Shown piece by piece: positions 16,926-25,720 of a stretch of 64,000 nucleotides of DNA. A program made the position numbers and the translations under genes. The DNA is from Hufsiella arboris (lineage in GTDB: Bacteria > Bacteroidota > Bacteroidia > Sphingobacteriales > Sphingobacteriaceae). Location of the stretch: the NCBI RefSeq assembly GCF_009834875.1, contig NZ_WVHT01000006.1:1-64000 (forward strand), written 5' to 3'. The notes under the pieces were generated by a model. The model did not search any database. It had not been told where the DNA came from and saw only the letters and a program-made list of their open reading frames with translations. Each line of letters begins with the position of its first letter. Positions within the stretch are counted from its first letter, which is position 1.

Positions 16926-17089
16926 GCCGGTATCCCAATGTCATTAAGTTAAGAGAATGCTTAATAAAAATGTCACATTGAGGCGCTCGAAATGCGACAT
17001 TTTTATGAAACGAAGCAAGCAAATTACGGGACTTTGAGCGCCTCAGCCCGACCGTAATTTGCTTAACTTAATGACATTGGCCGGTATCC
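16926..17089. mobile_element. 144 bp MITE with 18 bp inverted ends and 10 bp target duplication
   Basis: Perfect terminal inverted repeats CAATGTCATTAAGTTAAG (16936-16953) and its complement (17062-17079) enclose 144 bp. Both sides are flanked by the direct repeat GCCGGTATCC (16926-16935 and 17080-17089), a clean target-site duplication. Inside are two hairpins: 16964-16979 with 16991-17006 (16 bp, one mismatch) and 17017-17029 with 17052-17064 (13 bp, perfect). Their loops, GAGGCGCTC (16980-16988) and GAGCGCCTC (17036-17044), are exactly complementary over 9 bases. The 10 bp duplication suggests mobilisation by an IS4-like transposase encoded elsewhere. Confidence 0.92.
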
Positions 17090-17218
17090 GCTTTTTCCCT
17101 ACCGTGTATCCACATCTTTAAATCACTTACCACTCATACCGCAGAGGCTGATAGGTTCGGTTATATCGAAGCGGACCAGCGTACCGTCTTCGTTAAATTT
17201 ATGGCGCCGAATCCATTA
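17090..17218 (+). pseudogene. Mosaic of repeat remnants including oxidoreductase fragment D
   Basis: Positions 17097-17150 resemble the GTGTACCCACTTCTTTTAGC and CACTCATGCCGTGG blocks preceding element D1, decayed. Positions 17153-17215 match an internal piece of the oxidoreductase gene (GGTTATATCGAAGCGGAC to GTTAAATTTATG.CGCCGAA). No reading frame survives. Positions 17219-17383 hold only AT-rich sequence before the sulfatase. Confidence 0.7.
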
Positions 17219-17383
17219 AAACCGCTATACCAAACTCTTAAACTACTCACGCGCTGACTAAAGTTGATCCACTCCTTTCTGAAGCTTTCTGAAAAAATAG
17301 GAATAATCAAATATAATTAAGTAATTTGACTTTATGTAGTACATAATGATATATGATGCACCGATCAACTAGATATGTTTTAA

Positions 17384-18847
17384 ATGCTTACATACACTAA
17401 ACACTTTTTAAACAGGAGATCTTGTAAACAACAGCGTAAGTTCTGGACACGTATAATCTTGTTTGGTTGTTTAAGTGTAGCGGCCAGATCAACCTTTGCT
17501 CAACAAAAGAAAAATGTACTATTTATTGTAGTTGACGATTTAAGACCCGCTTTAAGCTGCTACGGGGACGCTCTTTCTTTATCACCCCATATAGACCGTT
17601 TAGCCGAAAATGGCGTTGTTTTTAATCAGGCATATTGCCAACAGGCAGTTTGTGCGCCATCACGGGCATCTTTAATGACAGGTAAAAAACCGGATAATAC
17701 ACGGGTTTGGAATTTAACTACGCACTTCAGAAAAGCCTTGCCTGATGTTGTTACTCTGCCGCAGTACTTTAAAAATAATGGTTACTACACCCGGCAAATA
17801 GGTAAAATTTATCACGATCCGAAGGATGCTCAAGATCCTCCTTCCTGGAGTGTCGCCGAATTATTTGCAGTTACTTCCAAACTTGGAAAGTACGTTTTAG
17901 ATTCTAACCTTCAAAAGGCTGACAAGGCTACTGCCATGGAACAAGCCGATGTACCGGACAGCGCGTATATCGACGGAATGGTGGCTGATGCAGCTACCGA
18001 AGAGCTTCGTAATATGGGAAGCAAACCATTTTTTCTCGCGGTAGGTTTTAGAAGGCCCCATTTACCTTACAGCGTGCCGCTTTCTTATTGGAAGAAAAAC
18101 GCTGCTAAAAAAATTATTTTATCTCCTGATACGGCCCTTGCCACTGGCGTGCCTTCATATTCTTTACATAACTCAGTTGAACTCAGAGGATACACAGACA
18201 TCCCAGACTTCGGCCCAATTAATGACAGTCTCGCCTCCGAACTTATAAAAGGTTATTACACTTCCATATCTTACGTTGACAACCAAATTGGAAAAGTGCT
18301 GGACGAGCTTAAACGGCTCAATTTAGATAAGAATACAATCGTTATTCTATTAGGTGACCATGGGTTTCATTTAGGCGAACATGGGCTTTGGGGGAAAACA
18401 ACTAATTCGAAAATAGATACGCAGGTGCCATTGGTAATCTCTGTTCCGTCAAAGAAAAAAAATCCGGGATATTCAGATGAAGTGGTTCAGTTGGTAGATC
18501 TATATGCCACGCTATCCGACTTATGTAATTTGCCCCCGCCCCAAACCGATGGTACAAGTTTCGCTAATGTATTAAGAGGGAAACCCTTTTCAGGAAAAGG
18601 AGTTGCATTCAGCCAGTTTCCAGACGACATGAAGTTTGATAAGCAGCCTAAAGTGATGGGTTATGCAATACATTCTGTGCATTATGGATACACAGAATGG
18701 GTTGAATTACAAACCGGGAAAGTGCTTGCCCGTGAATTGTACGATTACGATTCAGATCCGGGAGAAAATGTAAACGTGTCTGAATCTCCAAAATATCAGA
18801 AGCAAATCAAAAAATTTCATGATCAAATAAAATCTTACAGAAATTAA
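17384..18847 (+). CDS. Exported sulfatase, iduronate-2-sulfatase-like
   Basis: A 487-residue formylglycine-dependent sulfatase. An N-terminal signal segment (WTRIILFGCLSVAARSTFAQ, about residues 21-40) exports it. The metal ligands D51-D52 lie in LFIVVDDLRPALSCYGD. The activation motif C90-A-P-S-R is the cysteine converted to formylglycine by a maturase. D325 and H326 (LLGDHGFHLGEHGLWGK) complete the metal and sulfate site. It hydrolyses sulfate esters, probably on polysaccharides or glycosaminoglycan-like glycans in the periplasm. The gene is followed 142 bases later by a sialate O-acetylesterase, giving a small glycan-deblocking pair without an accompanying SusC/SusD set in the window. Confidence 0.9.
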   Translation: MLTYTKHFLNRRSCKQQRKFWTRIILFGCLSVAARSTFAQQKKNVLFIVVDDLRPALSCYGDALSLSPHIDRLAENGVVFNQAYCQQAVCAPSRASLMTGKKPDNTRVWNLTTHFRKALPDVVTLPQYFKNNGYYTRQIGKIYHDPKDAQDPPSWSVAELFAVTSKLGKYVLDSNLQKADKATAMEQADVPDSAYIDGMVADAATEELRNMGSKPFFLAVGFRRPHLPYSVPLSYWKKNAAKKIILSPDTALATGVPSYSLHNSVELRGYTDIPDFGPINDSLASELIKGYYTSISYVDNQIGKVLDELKRLNLDKNTIVILLGDHGFHLGEHGLWGKTTNSKIDTQVPLVISVPSKKKNPGYSDEVVQLVDLYATLSDLCNLPPPQTDGTSFANVLRGKPFSGKGVAFSQFPDDMKFDKQPKVMGYAIHSVHYGYTEWVELQTGKVLARELYDYDSDPGENVNVSESPKYQKQIKKFHDQIKSYRN

Positions 18848-18989
18848 AAATGGAAGGAAGTGTTGCGACAACACAGCTATCATAGAGGTGCGCTAAACAC
18901 CGATATCATTCCCGTTTTAGTGGAGAACCAATATCAAATCAATCACCGTAAATAATTCTTTAATCACATAGTAATCTTTCTAATCGTAA

Positions 18990-20390
18990 ATGAAAAATTA
19001 CCAAGGTTTGTTATTATTAATCTTATTCGCTCTCAATGCGAAGGCCAAGATATTATTGCCATCAATCTTTAGTGATAACATGGTCATGCAACAAAATTCC
19101 AAAGTTGCAATATGGGGAAAAGCAAAAGCAAACGCTGCTGTAACCATGACCACTTCTTGGAACAACAAAAAATATATAACCAGGTCTGACGCTAAAGGAG
19201 AATGGAAATTATCGGTGATCTCAACCAAAGCTGGCGGACCTTACAGCATCATTATCAACGATGGTAATCCGCTGGTTTTGAAAAATATTTTGCTGGGAGA
19301 AGTATGGTTGTGTTCAGGCCAGTCAAACATGGGTATGCCTGTGAAAGGCTATCCCAATCAGCCTGTACTTAATTCTACAGACATTCTTCTTGATTGCGAT
19401 AATCCTCAAATCCGCATTATACGATATGAAACAAGCATGTCAAAAACACCTCAATACGACTGTACTTCTACATCGTGGCAGCTTCCCAATCCGACCAACG
19501 TAAGTGAATTTAGTGCTGTTGGATATCAATTCGCGCAAATTCTTCAACGAAAATTAAAGATTCCGGTAGGAGTTATAATGTCTGCCGTTGGAGGCACCAG
19601 GATTGAAGCGTGGATGTCAGAAAACAGCTTGCAATCTTTTCCGGAGGTTAAAATCCCAGGTCTGAGTGACACCTCCAATATCACTAAAAATACTCCAACA
19701 GTTTTATTTAATGCCATGATCAAACCTTTTTCAGGATATACTTTGAAAGGTATAATCTGGTATCAGGGCGAGGCAAACCGTGACAATCCGCAGATTTACG
19801 ACAAGCTTATGGGTGCGATGGTTAGTGAATGGCGCCAGTTATGGAACAGTGGTAAACTTCCTTTTTATTACGTCCAGATAGCTCCTTTTACCTATAAAGA
19901 CAGGGTGGGCTCTGCAAGTTTGTTAAGAGAGGCACAGGCAAAGGCAAGTCTGCAAATTCCCAACTCCGGAATGGTTGTAAGTATGGATGTTGGCGAAGAA
20001 AATTCCATTCACCCGAGAGATAAAACTACGATAAGCAAACGCCTGGCAAATTGGGCATTGGCCAATGATTACGGGATGAACGGTTTACCGTTCGCAAGTC
20101 CTGTTTATAAATCCCATACCATTAATAAAAATGGTATCGTTATTTCGTTCGACAATGCGCCCAATGGACTTACTTCATTGAACAAAGCTATCAATGCTTT
20201 TGAAATTGCAGGCAGTGATAAAGTTTTTTATCCGGCAACGGCTAAAGTCACAGGAAAAGGTGTGCTGGTGCAAAACGACTTGGTCGAAGAACCTGTTGCA
20301 GTGCGTTATGGGTTTAAAGATTGGGTGGTTGGCGATCTGTTTAATACCGAAGGGTTACCGGTAGCACCTTTTAGAACGGACAACTGGTAG
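18990..20390 (+). CDS. Exported sialate O-acetylesterase-like SGNH esterase
   Basis: A 466-residue carbohydrate esterase. A signal peptide (GLLLLILFALNAKA) is followed by the typical start ILLPSIFSDNMVMQQ and a beta-sandwich insert. Block I is GEVWLCSGQSNM with nucleophile S112. The family motif WYQGEAN has E261, and HPRDK with H341 supplies the catalytic histidine. It removes acetyl groups from sugars in the periplasm. Placed just after a sulfatase, it probably helps strip substituents from a complex glycan before cleavage. Confidence 0.88.
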   Translation: MKNYQGLLLLILFALNAKAKILLPSIFSDNMVMQQNSKVAIWGKAKANAAVTMTTSWNNKKYITRSDAKGEWKLSVISTKAGGPYSIIINDGNPLVLKNILLGEVWLCSGQSNMGMPVKGYPNQPVLNSTDILLDCDNPQIRIIRYETSMSKTPQYDCTSTSWQLPNPTNVSEFSAVGYQFAQILQRKLKIPVGVIMSAVGGTRIEAWMSENSLQSFPEVKIPGLSDTSNITKNTPTVLFNAMIKPFSGYTLKGIIWYQGEANRDNPQIYDKLMGAMVSEWRQLWNSGKLPFYYVQIAPFTYKDRVGSASLLREAQAKASLQIPNSGMVVSMDVGEENSIHPRDKTTISKRLANWALANDYGMNGLPFASPVYKSHTINKNGIVISFDNAPNGLTSLNKAINAFEIAGSDKVFYPATAKVTGKGVLVQNDLVEEPVAVRYGFKDWVVGDLFNTEGLPVAPFRTDNW

Positions 20391-20510
20391 ATTTTACTGC
20401 GAACCTTTCTTGAGTTGGCAGCAAATAATTTGTCCAAGAGGCTTTACAGTATCATTTTTCAGAGCCTCTTAAAGAAATGGTTCCCTGAATGCCCGCCTCA
20501 GGAGCCATAC

Positions 20511-20547
20511 AGGGCAAGCACAAATCTCGTGGCTTGCCCTTCATTTA
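20511..20547 (+). terminator. Likely intrinsic terminator after the esterase
   Basis: AGGGCAAGC (20511-20519) pairs with GCTTGCCCT (20532-20540) around a 12-base loop, followed by TCATTT. A second weaker stem, AAGAGGCT/AGCCTCTT, lies just upstream near 20435-20470. Confidence 0.6.
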
Positions 20548-20617
20548 AGCCCTAAGAAAATAAAAAGCGTCTTTGACTCTTTAGATACAAATAGCTTAAA
20601 ATGAAAAGTTCCTAACT

Positions 20618-20710
20618 GGTTTAAGTCTTCCGAAGAGCGACTTAAATCTTCTTACGGCACCAGGACTCTGTCCGGCTCGTGGCGCTACAAAAGTTCAACC
20701 GGCACAACAT
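20618..20710. repeat. REP-like element derived from the 3' end of a RAYT gene
   Basis: The hairpin GGTTTAAGTC (20618-20627) / GACTTAAATC (20639-20648) is followed by GGCACCAGGACTCTGTCCGG and then by CTACAAAAGTTCAACCGGCA, which encodes the last codons (VPVELL stop) of the RAYT at 28708. The order is the same as at the intact RAYT, so this is a detached RAYT end. Confidence 0.8.
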
Positions 20711-20931
20711 ACAGAAGAGTGATATAAGCAGTTTTGTGCTTTCCAGGTTCCCGGAAATAAGCTGTAAGCAGTTAAGTACTACGTGTAACATCGTCATTCG
20801 TTTCCTCTTCCGTCCAAAGCTTCTTTAAATCGAACTACAAGCGAAAGACAATTAAACAACAAACGGCAGATCAACGGCAAATGAACGGCAAAGAGTATTG
20901 TTTGACCGAATCTAAGTACTATCTTTAAGCT

Positions 20932-21228
20932 ATGGGAATAGTAAAAAGAAACGATATCACAACCGGCTTAAGCGGCGCGATTAACAAGCAGATTGTTTTT
21001 AAGCAGTATAAAAGCAAGACGGTGGTTACCAAATATCCCGACAGGAGCAAAGTAAAACTCAGCGAAAAACAGGTTGCCGCAAACGAACGATTTAAGCTCG
21101 CCGTTGAATACGCACGTGCAATACTCGCCAACCCGGAAAAAAAAGCCGCGTTTGCCAAAAAACTTCCGGAAGGAAAGACAGTGTATTACGCTGCCCTGTC
21201 TGAATACCTGAAGGAAAATAGGGATTAA
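20932..21228 (+). CDS. Conserved 98-residue protein of unknown function, paralogue 2
   Basis: Near-identical to the protein at 14810. The five differences are I for L at residue 21, SK for HG at 28-29, N for D in ILANPEKK, and D for G at the last residue. It has the same basic first half and helical second half, with no export signal. The leader sequence is conserved right up to the ATG (TAAGTACTATCTTTAAGCT), so the whole transcription unit was copied. The function is not recognised. Conservation of the frame despite drift in flanking DNA argues that it is a real gene rather than repeat noise. Confidence 0.75.
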   Translation: MGIVKRNDITTGLSGAINKQIVFKQYKSKTVVTKYPDRSKVKLSEKQVAANERFKLAVEYARAILANPEKKAAFAKKLPEGKTVYYAALSEYLKENRD

Positions 21229-21299
21229 ACGGTTAGCGTCCTCCCGCCGTCACTGTCTCCTCCTCGCATGTTGCCTACTGTGTACCCACTTCTTTTCGC

Positions 21300-21884
21300 C
21301 ACTCATGCCGTGGAGGCATTTACTTTTTTCTACAGTCAAAAAAGTAAACAAAAAGTCCGCGGCTTCAGATATTTGTCGTAAATCCTCAATAAATCTTTTA
21401 AGCGCATGTTCCGAGCCGTGGGAATGTTTGTGCAAAATTTAACGGTGCTGCACCACTCGCGGAAAACGCTGATGGTTGTGATTTTTGATCGTGTTATGCA
21501 GAAGATTTATTGGTCTTTACTTCCAAATCTCCGAAGGCCGTTCCTTACTATCCAATGTCTGAACGGTATGAACGATGGTTCCTGGCACCGCGCCAAATCC
21601 GTTCAGTAAGGACTGCCAGAACCGAAGTACGATCAATCCGCAAGTGCCGGAGTAGCATTAAAAACAGGAGCAGAAAAGATCAAAAATCACTGCCAAGCCT
21701 ATAGCGAATGCGGTTTTATGTTGGAGTTTGCAACTACTTTCATAACGGCTCTGCCGAATAAAAATAAGCGCTGTCGTTTTTTAATGCGTGCTGATGGATA
21801 TGAGCTAACGGCACCTAAGCGGATTGAAAAGGCTTTTGTTTACTTTTGGCCTTTTCAAAAGTAAATGCCCTCACGGCATGAGTG
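21300..21884. repeat. Hairpin-bounded element D2 (best preserved)
   Basis: The 24 bp ends at 21300-21323 and 21861-21884 are inverted repeats with a two-base swap; the outer part reads CACTCATGCCGTG. Just inside each lies a hairpin: TTTACTTTTTT/AAAAAAGTAAA (21319-21348) on the left and TTTACTTTTG/CAAAAGTAAA (21839-21865) on the right. The 585 bp contain no credible gene. Interior blocks match D1 and, more loosely, the U elements at 25.7-28.5 and 35.2 kb. From 21885 to 22004 nothing further is seen. Confidence 0.88.
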
Positions 21885-22004
21885 ATGCTGCTATAACACT
21901 TATTAATTCCACAACCGCACAGTCACCCGTTCGTTTTTGTTACAAATTTCCACAAGCCTCAAATTCTAATTTCCTATTTTTCAAAGTGTTACTAATCTGG
22001 AACA

Positions 22005-25000
22005 ATGATTGAATCGAACACCTCATTGAATTTACATCTTTTTCATACCAGCCTGTACGATCTGGCATCCCTGGCAACCCTGTTCGTTGGGCTGGCGTTT
22101 GCGTTGCTCTTAGGATTTGCTAAAAAGTCCGGCAAAGCCGCTAACCTGTTTCTGAACCTGGCTTTAGTTGTGATTACATTAAAAACCGGCGGACTTACGC
22201 CGCTGCTGCTACCGGCACTGGGGCCGCTGCTGTATTTTTATGTCCGGCAACTAACAAATCCCGATCATCAATTCAGCCGTACCGATGCGCTGCATTTTTC
22301 CCTGTTGCTCCCGGGATACTGGATGCCTGCCTGGCTGATTTCGATTTCGGTCATCATTTATTTATACCTGGCGCACCGGCTGATCACGTCTTTTTACAAA
22401 AGGCTGCAGCCTGTGCTGATGGACAGGCCGCGATTTGCGTTCAGGCAATTGGATCGTGCCTTGTTCCTGCTTGGCGGACTATGCCTGTTATCTGTATTGA
22501 ATGCTGTTTTCTTTTTCGGAGGTGCTTTTGCCCTGATATTAATGACTGCAAAGGCAATACTGAACCAAGTCAATGGTATTGAACTCGCCACGCCGGTACT
22601 AACAGACAGATCGGACGCACGGGAGAAAGGACGGAGATTAAAAGAAGCCGTTGCCGCCAATGGTTTGTATAAAGATGCCGAACTCACTTTAAACACACTG
22701 GCGGTAAAACTGCTGGTGCATCCCCATGAATTGTCGCGCATCATCAATGCGGGGCTGGAAAAGAACTTCAATGATTTCGTCAATGAATTTCGGGTTCGTG
22801 AGGTAACGCGTAAAATGCGTGATCCCGCTTACGACCGGTTTACATTGCTGGGCATTGCCTACGAATCGGGTTTCAATTCAGAAAGAACCTTTCATCGCGT
22901 TTTCAAAGAGATAACCGGGAAAACTCCTTTGGAGTACAAAAATGGCCTGAGAAAACAACTGCCAAATCATAAGTTGGCACCCGACTTCCAGGTAAAGCCG
23001 GTAAGCTTGCGTCAGAAAAGCCCTTTTGAACGGACTGTTGAAACCGCTAAGCGCACGATCATGATTGGAAATTATTTTAAGATTGCCTACCGCAGCCTGC
23101 TAAAAAACAAGGCTTTCACCTTACTTAATGTGTTTGGGCTCTCCGTCGGACTGGCCACTTGTTTACTGATTGTATTCTACGTAACTGACGAACTCAGCTA
23201 TGATAAATATAATGAAAATGCAGGGCAGATCTACCGGGTCACCATAGACGCAAAGCTGAATGGGAACGCTAATCAATACGCGACTTCTGAAGAACCTTTA
23301 CCTGCAGCCATAAAAAACACTTTTCCGGATATACAGCAAATGACACGGATGATCGATGTCCAGGGGTTGTTCCTCTCACCTCTAAAGTTTTATATCCGTA
23401 AAGGGAATGAAAACATCGAGGAGAAAAAGGTCGTGTTTACTGAATCTTCGCTTTTTAAGGTCTTCACCCTCCCGATGATCGAAGGCATACCGGCTAATGC
23501 GCTTGATGCCCCGAATTCAGCGGTGATTACCGAAAGCACTGCAAAAAAATATTTTAATCGTACCGATGTTGTCGGGCAGGTGCTGACCATTAACGATACC
23601 AGTGGTTATAAGATTACCGGCGTTATCAGGGATATCCCAACACAATCGCATTTTCATTATGATTTTTTCCTGTCGTATAGCTCGCGCCCGGAAAGCGTTC
23701 AGCACGGTTGGGGTTACAGCGGCATGCATAATTATTTGCTGTTGCGGTCCGGAGCCAACATACACCTGTTGGAAAAACAAATTGCGGCGGTCGAAATTAA
23801 AAATTGCTATAATCCTGCCGCCTTTACCAACGGAGTTAATTACCTGAGGACGATTTTGACGCCGGTAACGGATATCCACTTGCGTGACCATGCGCAATAC
23901 CAATTAGAAGCCGGCAGCAATATTCAATATGTCTATATACTTTCAGTGATTGCCGCTGTTATCCTGCTTATTGCCTGTGTCAACTTTATGAACCTGAGTA
24001 CGGCCCGTTCTTCAAACCGGGCAAAAGAGGTAGGTGTAAGAAAGGTCTTGGGTTCTGTACGCAGATTTCTTATTGCACAATTTCTCGCTGAATCGATGCT
24101 GGTGACGCTGGTCTCGGCGGCGATCGCGGCATTAATGGCTTTGCTGCTGCTGCCCTTATTTAATCAATTGTCGGGAAAGCAGTTGGCGCTCAGCTGGACC
24201 GCGGTTACCTGGTTATTGCCAGCTTTGCTGATCATAGCGGTAGTGGTTGGTTTTCTTGCCGGTGCTTATCCCGCTTTTTTCCTTTCCGCTTTTCAGCCCA
24301 TCGATGTATTAAAAGGCAAAATTGCAAAGGGTTTCAAAAGCAGTTTCCTGAGGAGTTTTTTAGTGGTTTTCCAGTTTTCGATATCTATTTTTCTGATCAT
24401 CAGCACCCTTGTCATCTACAATCAATTGACCTTTATTCGCAATAAAAGCCTGGGCTTTGACCGCAGTCACGTATTGGTTATTAAAAACACGGATGTATTG
24501 GGTAAAAATGCCGATCTGTTAAAAAACGATTTAAGACAAATGACGGGTGTAGTGAATGTGACCATGAGTTCATTTCAGCCAACGGGTGAACTCCGCTCAA
24601 AAACAGGTCTGTTTCCATCGCTGCCGATTGATATTAAAGAAGACCTCTTAACTGAATTCTGGCCGGTTGATGCAGATTATATTCCCACGATGGGATTGAA
24701 ACTTTTAGCAGGGCGTAATTTTTCTGAGGACATGCGCACTGATAGTGCCGGCATAATCGTAAACGAAGCGTTTGTTCGTAAGCTCGGTTCTAAAAGCCCG
24801 TTAGACAAAACGTTATACAGGGACACATACGGAATTCAGCCGTATCACATCATTGGTATTGTAAAAGATTTTCACTTTGCCACGCTTCATGAAGAAGTAA
24901 TGCCGCTGGCTTTATATTATGCTACAGATAATGGCGCTATTAACGTACGACTGAAAACCAGTGATATTTCGAAGGCACTCTCCTTGATTAAAGACAAATG

Positions 25001-25466
25001 GAAGCAGTTTTCGCCAAATCAGCAATTCGATTACTCTTTTATGGATGCTGATTTCGATGCCAGTTATCGTGCCGAAGAGCGCGCCGGAACAATTTTCCTA
25101 TGCTTCAGTACACTTGCCATATTAATCGCCTGCCTGGGGCTATTCGGCCTGGCTGCTTACGCCGCCGAACAACGAACGAAAGAGATCGGCATTCGCAAGG
25201 TACTAGGCGCCAGCGTCTCAACAATCACGGGTATGTTATCTGCAGATTTTGTTAAGCTGGTGCTGATCTCTATCCTGATCGCAACGCCAGTTGCCTGGTG
25301 GGCGATGCAAAAATGGTTGCAGGATTTCGCTTATCGCACCACGATCCATTGGTATGTGCCGGTTGCCGCTGCGATAGTGGCCATTGCTATTGCGCTGATA
25401 ACTATTAGCTTCCAGTCGATCAAAGCGGCCTTGGCTAATCCGGTTGAAAGCCTGCGTGATGAGTGA
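22005..25466 (+). CDS. AraC-type membrane regulator fused to a MacB/FtsX-like ABC permease
   Basis: A 1153-residue single frame. Residues 1-190 hold several hydrophobic helices, and 205-325 an AraC/HTH_18 domain (LKEAVAANGLYKDAELTLNTLAVKL, LSRIINAGLEKNFNDFVNEFRV, LLGIAYESGFNSERTFHRVFKEITGKTPLEY). After a short linker, M353-IGNYFKIAYRSLLKNKAFT begins a complete double MacB_PCD/FtsX permease with the usual helices (e.g. VYILSVIAAVILLIACVNFMNLSTARS and TLAILIACLGLFGLAAYAAEQRTKEIGIRKVLGAS). Permeases of this type normally start at this Met and are about 790 residues long, as at 40996. They work with a separate ABC ATPase to export or mechanically act on envelope substrates. Fusion with a DNA-binding regulator is unusual. 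An internal start at 23061 could also yield the permease alone. Confidence 0.85.
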   Translation: MIESNTSLNLHLFHTSLYDLASLATLFVGLAFALLLGFAKKSGKAANLFLNLALVVITLKTGGLTPLLLPALGPLLYFYVRQLTNPDHQFSRTDALHFSLLLPGYWMPAWLISISVIIYLYLAHRLITSFYKRLQPVLMDRPRFAFRQLDRALFLLGGLCLLSVLNAVFFFGGAFALILMTAKAILNQVNGIELATPVLTDRSDAREKGRRLKEAVAANGLYKDAELTLNTLAVKLLVHPHELSRIINAGLEKNFNDFVNEFRVREVTRKMRDPAYDRFTLLGIAYESGFNSERTFHRVFKEITGKTPLEYKNGLRKQLPNHKLAPDFQVKPVSLRQKSPFERTVETAKRTIMIGNYFKIAYRSLLKNKAFTLLNVFGLSVGLATCLLIVFYVTDELSYDKYNENAGQIYRVTIDAKLNGNANQYATSEEPLPAAIKNTFPDIQQMTRMIDVQGLFLSPLKFYIRKGNENIEEKKVVFTESSLFKVFTLPMIEGIPANALDAPNSAVITESTAKKYFNRTDVVGQVLTINDTSGYKITGVIRDIPTQSHFHYDFFLSYSSRPESVQHGWGYSGMHNYLLLRSGANIHLLEKQIAAVEIKNCYNPAAFTNGVNYLRTILTPVTDIHLRDHAQYQLEAGSNIQYVYILSVIAAVILLIACVNFMNLSTARSSNRAKEVGVRKVLGSVRRFLIAQFLAESMLVTLVSAAIAALMALLLLPLFNQLSGKQLALSWTAVTWLLPALLIIAVVVGFLAGAYPAFFLSAFQPIDVLKGKIAKGFKSSFLRSFLVVFQFSISIFLIISTLVIYNQLTFIRNKSLGFDRSHVLVIKNTDVLGKNADLLKNDLRQMTGVVNVTMSSFQPTGELRSKTGLFPSLPIDIKEDLLTEFWPVDADYIPTMGLKLLAGRNFSEDMRTDSAGIIVNEAFVRKLGSKSPLDKTLYRDTYGIQPYHIIGIVKDFHFATLHEEVMPLALYYATDNGAINVRLKTSDISKALSLIKDKWKQFSPNQQFDYSFMDADFDASYRAEERAGTIFLCFSTLAILIACLGLFGLAAYAAEQRTKEIGIRKVLGASVSTITGMLSADFVKLVLISILIATPVAWWAMQKWLQDFAYRTTIHWYVPVAAAIVAIAIALITISFQSIKAALANPVESLRDE

Positions 25467-25490
25467 AAGAAGGGAATGAATAGGACTGAC

Positions 25491-25720
25491 TTGTCATTTG
25501 CGTCATGCAGGTAGGCGTGAAATCCGGGCGCGGTGGGTTGAAAAGAAATGCGGGCCAAGCGTGTGACAGTGCGGCTGAAGCTTATTTCTTTTCTTGATTT
25601 TTGGGTACTTTTTATCAAGAAAAAGTACCTAGCCATCGGGCGGCAATGAGCCCGGCTAACATTCAATGTTTGCAAAAGTCGCTCATCAGAACGCTCGCTG
25701 ACATTCATGAATGTTTAGCC
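25491..25720. repeat. Right half of a hairpin-bounded element plus conserved spacer
   Basis: GGCGTGAAATCCGGGCGCGG and following blocks lead to a perfect 10 bp hairpin (GGTACTTTTT at 25604-25613, AAAAAGTACC at 25620-25629) and CTAGCCATCGGGCGGC. A 70-base spacer (CAATGTTTGCAAAAGTCGCT... TTCATGAATGTTTAGCC) then joins it to the next unit. The left half is missing; the copy abuts the permease stop. Confidence 0.85.

Larger units (their letters stand above)
20714..21884 (+). repeat. 1.2 kb direct repeat, copy 2
   Basis: Second copy of the module at 14587-15752 in the same orientation: leader, 98-codon gene and hairpin-bounded element. It begins immediately after the RAYT-derived REP fragment at 20618-20710. 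Several short indels distinguish the copies, mostly in noncoding parts. Confidence 0.9.
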
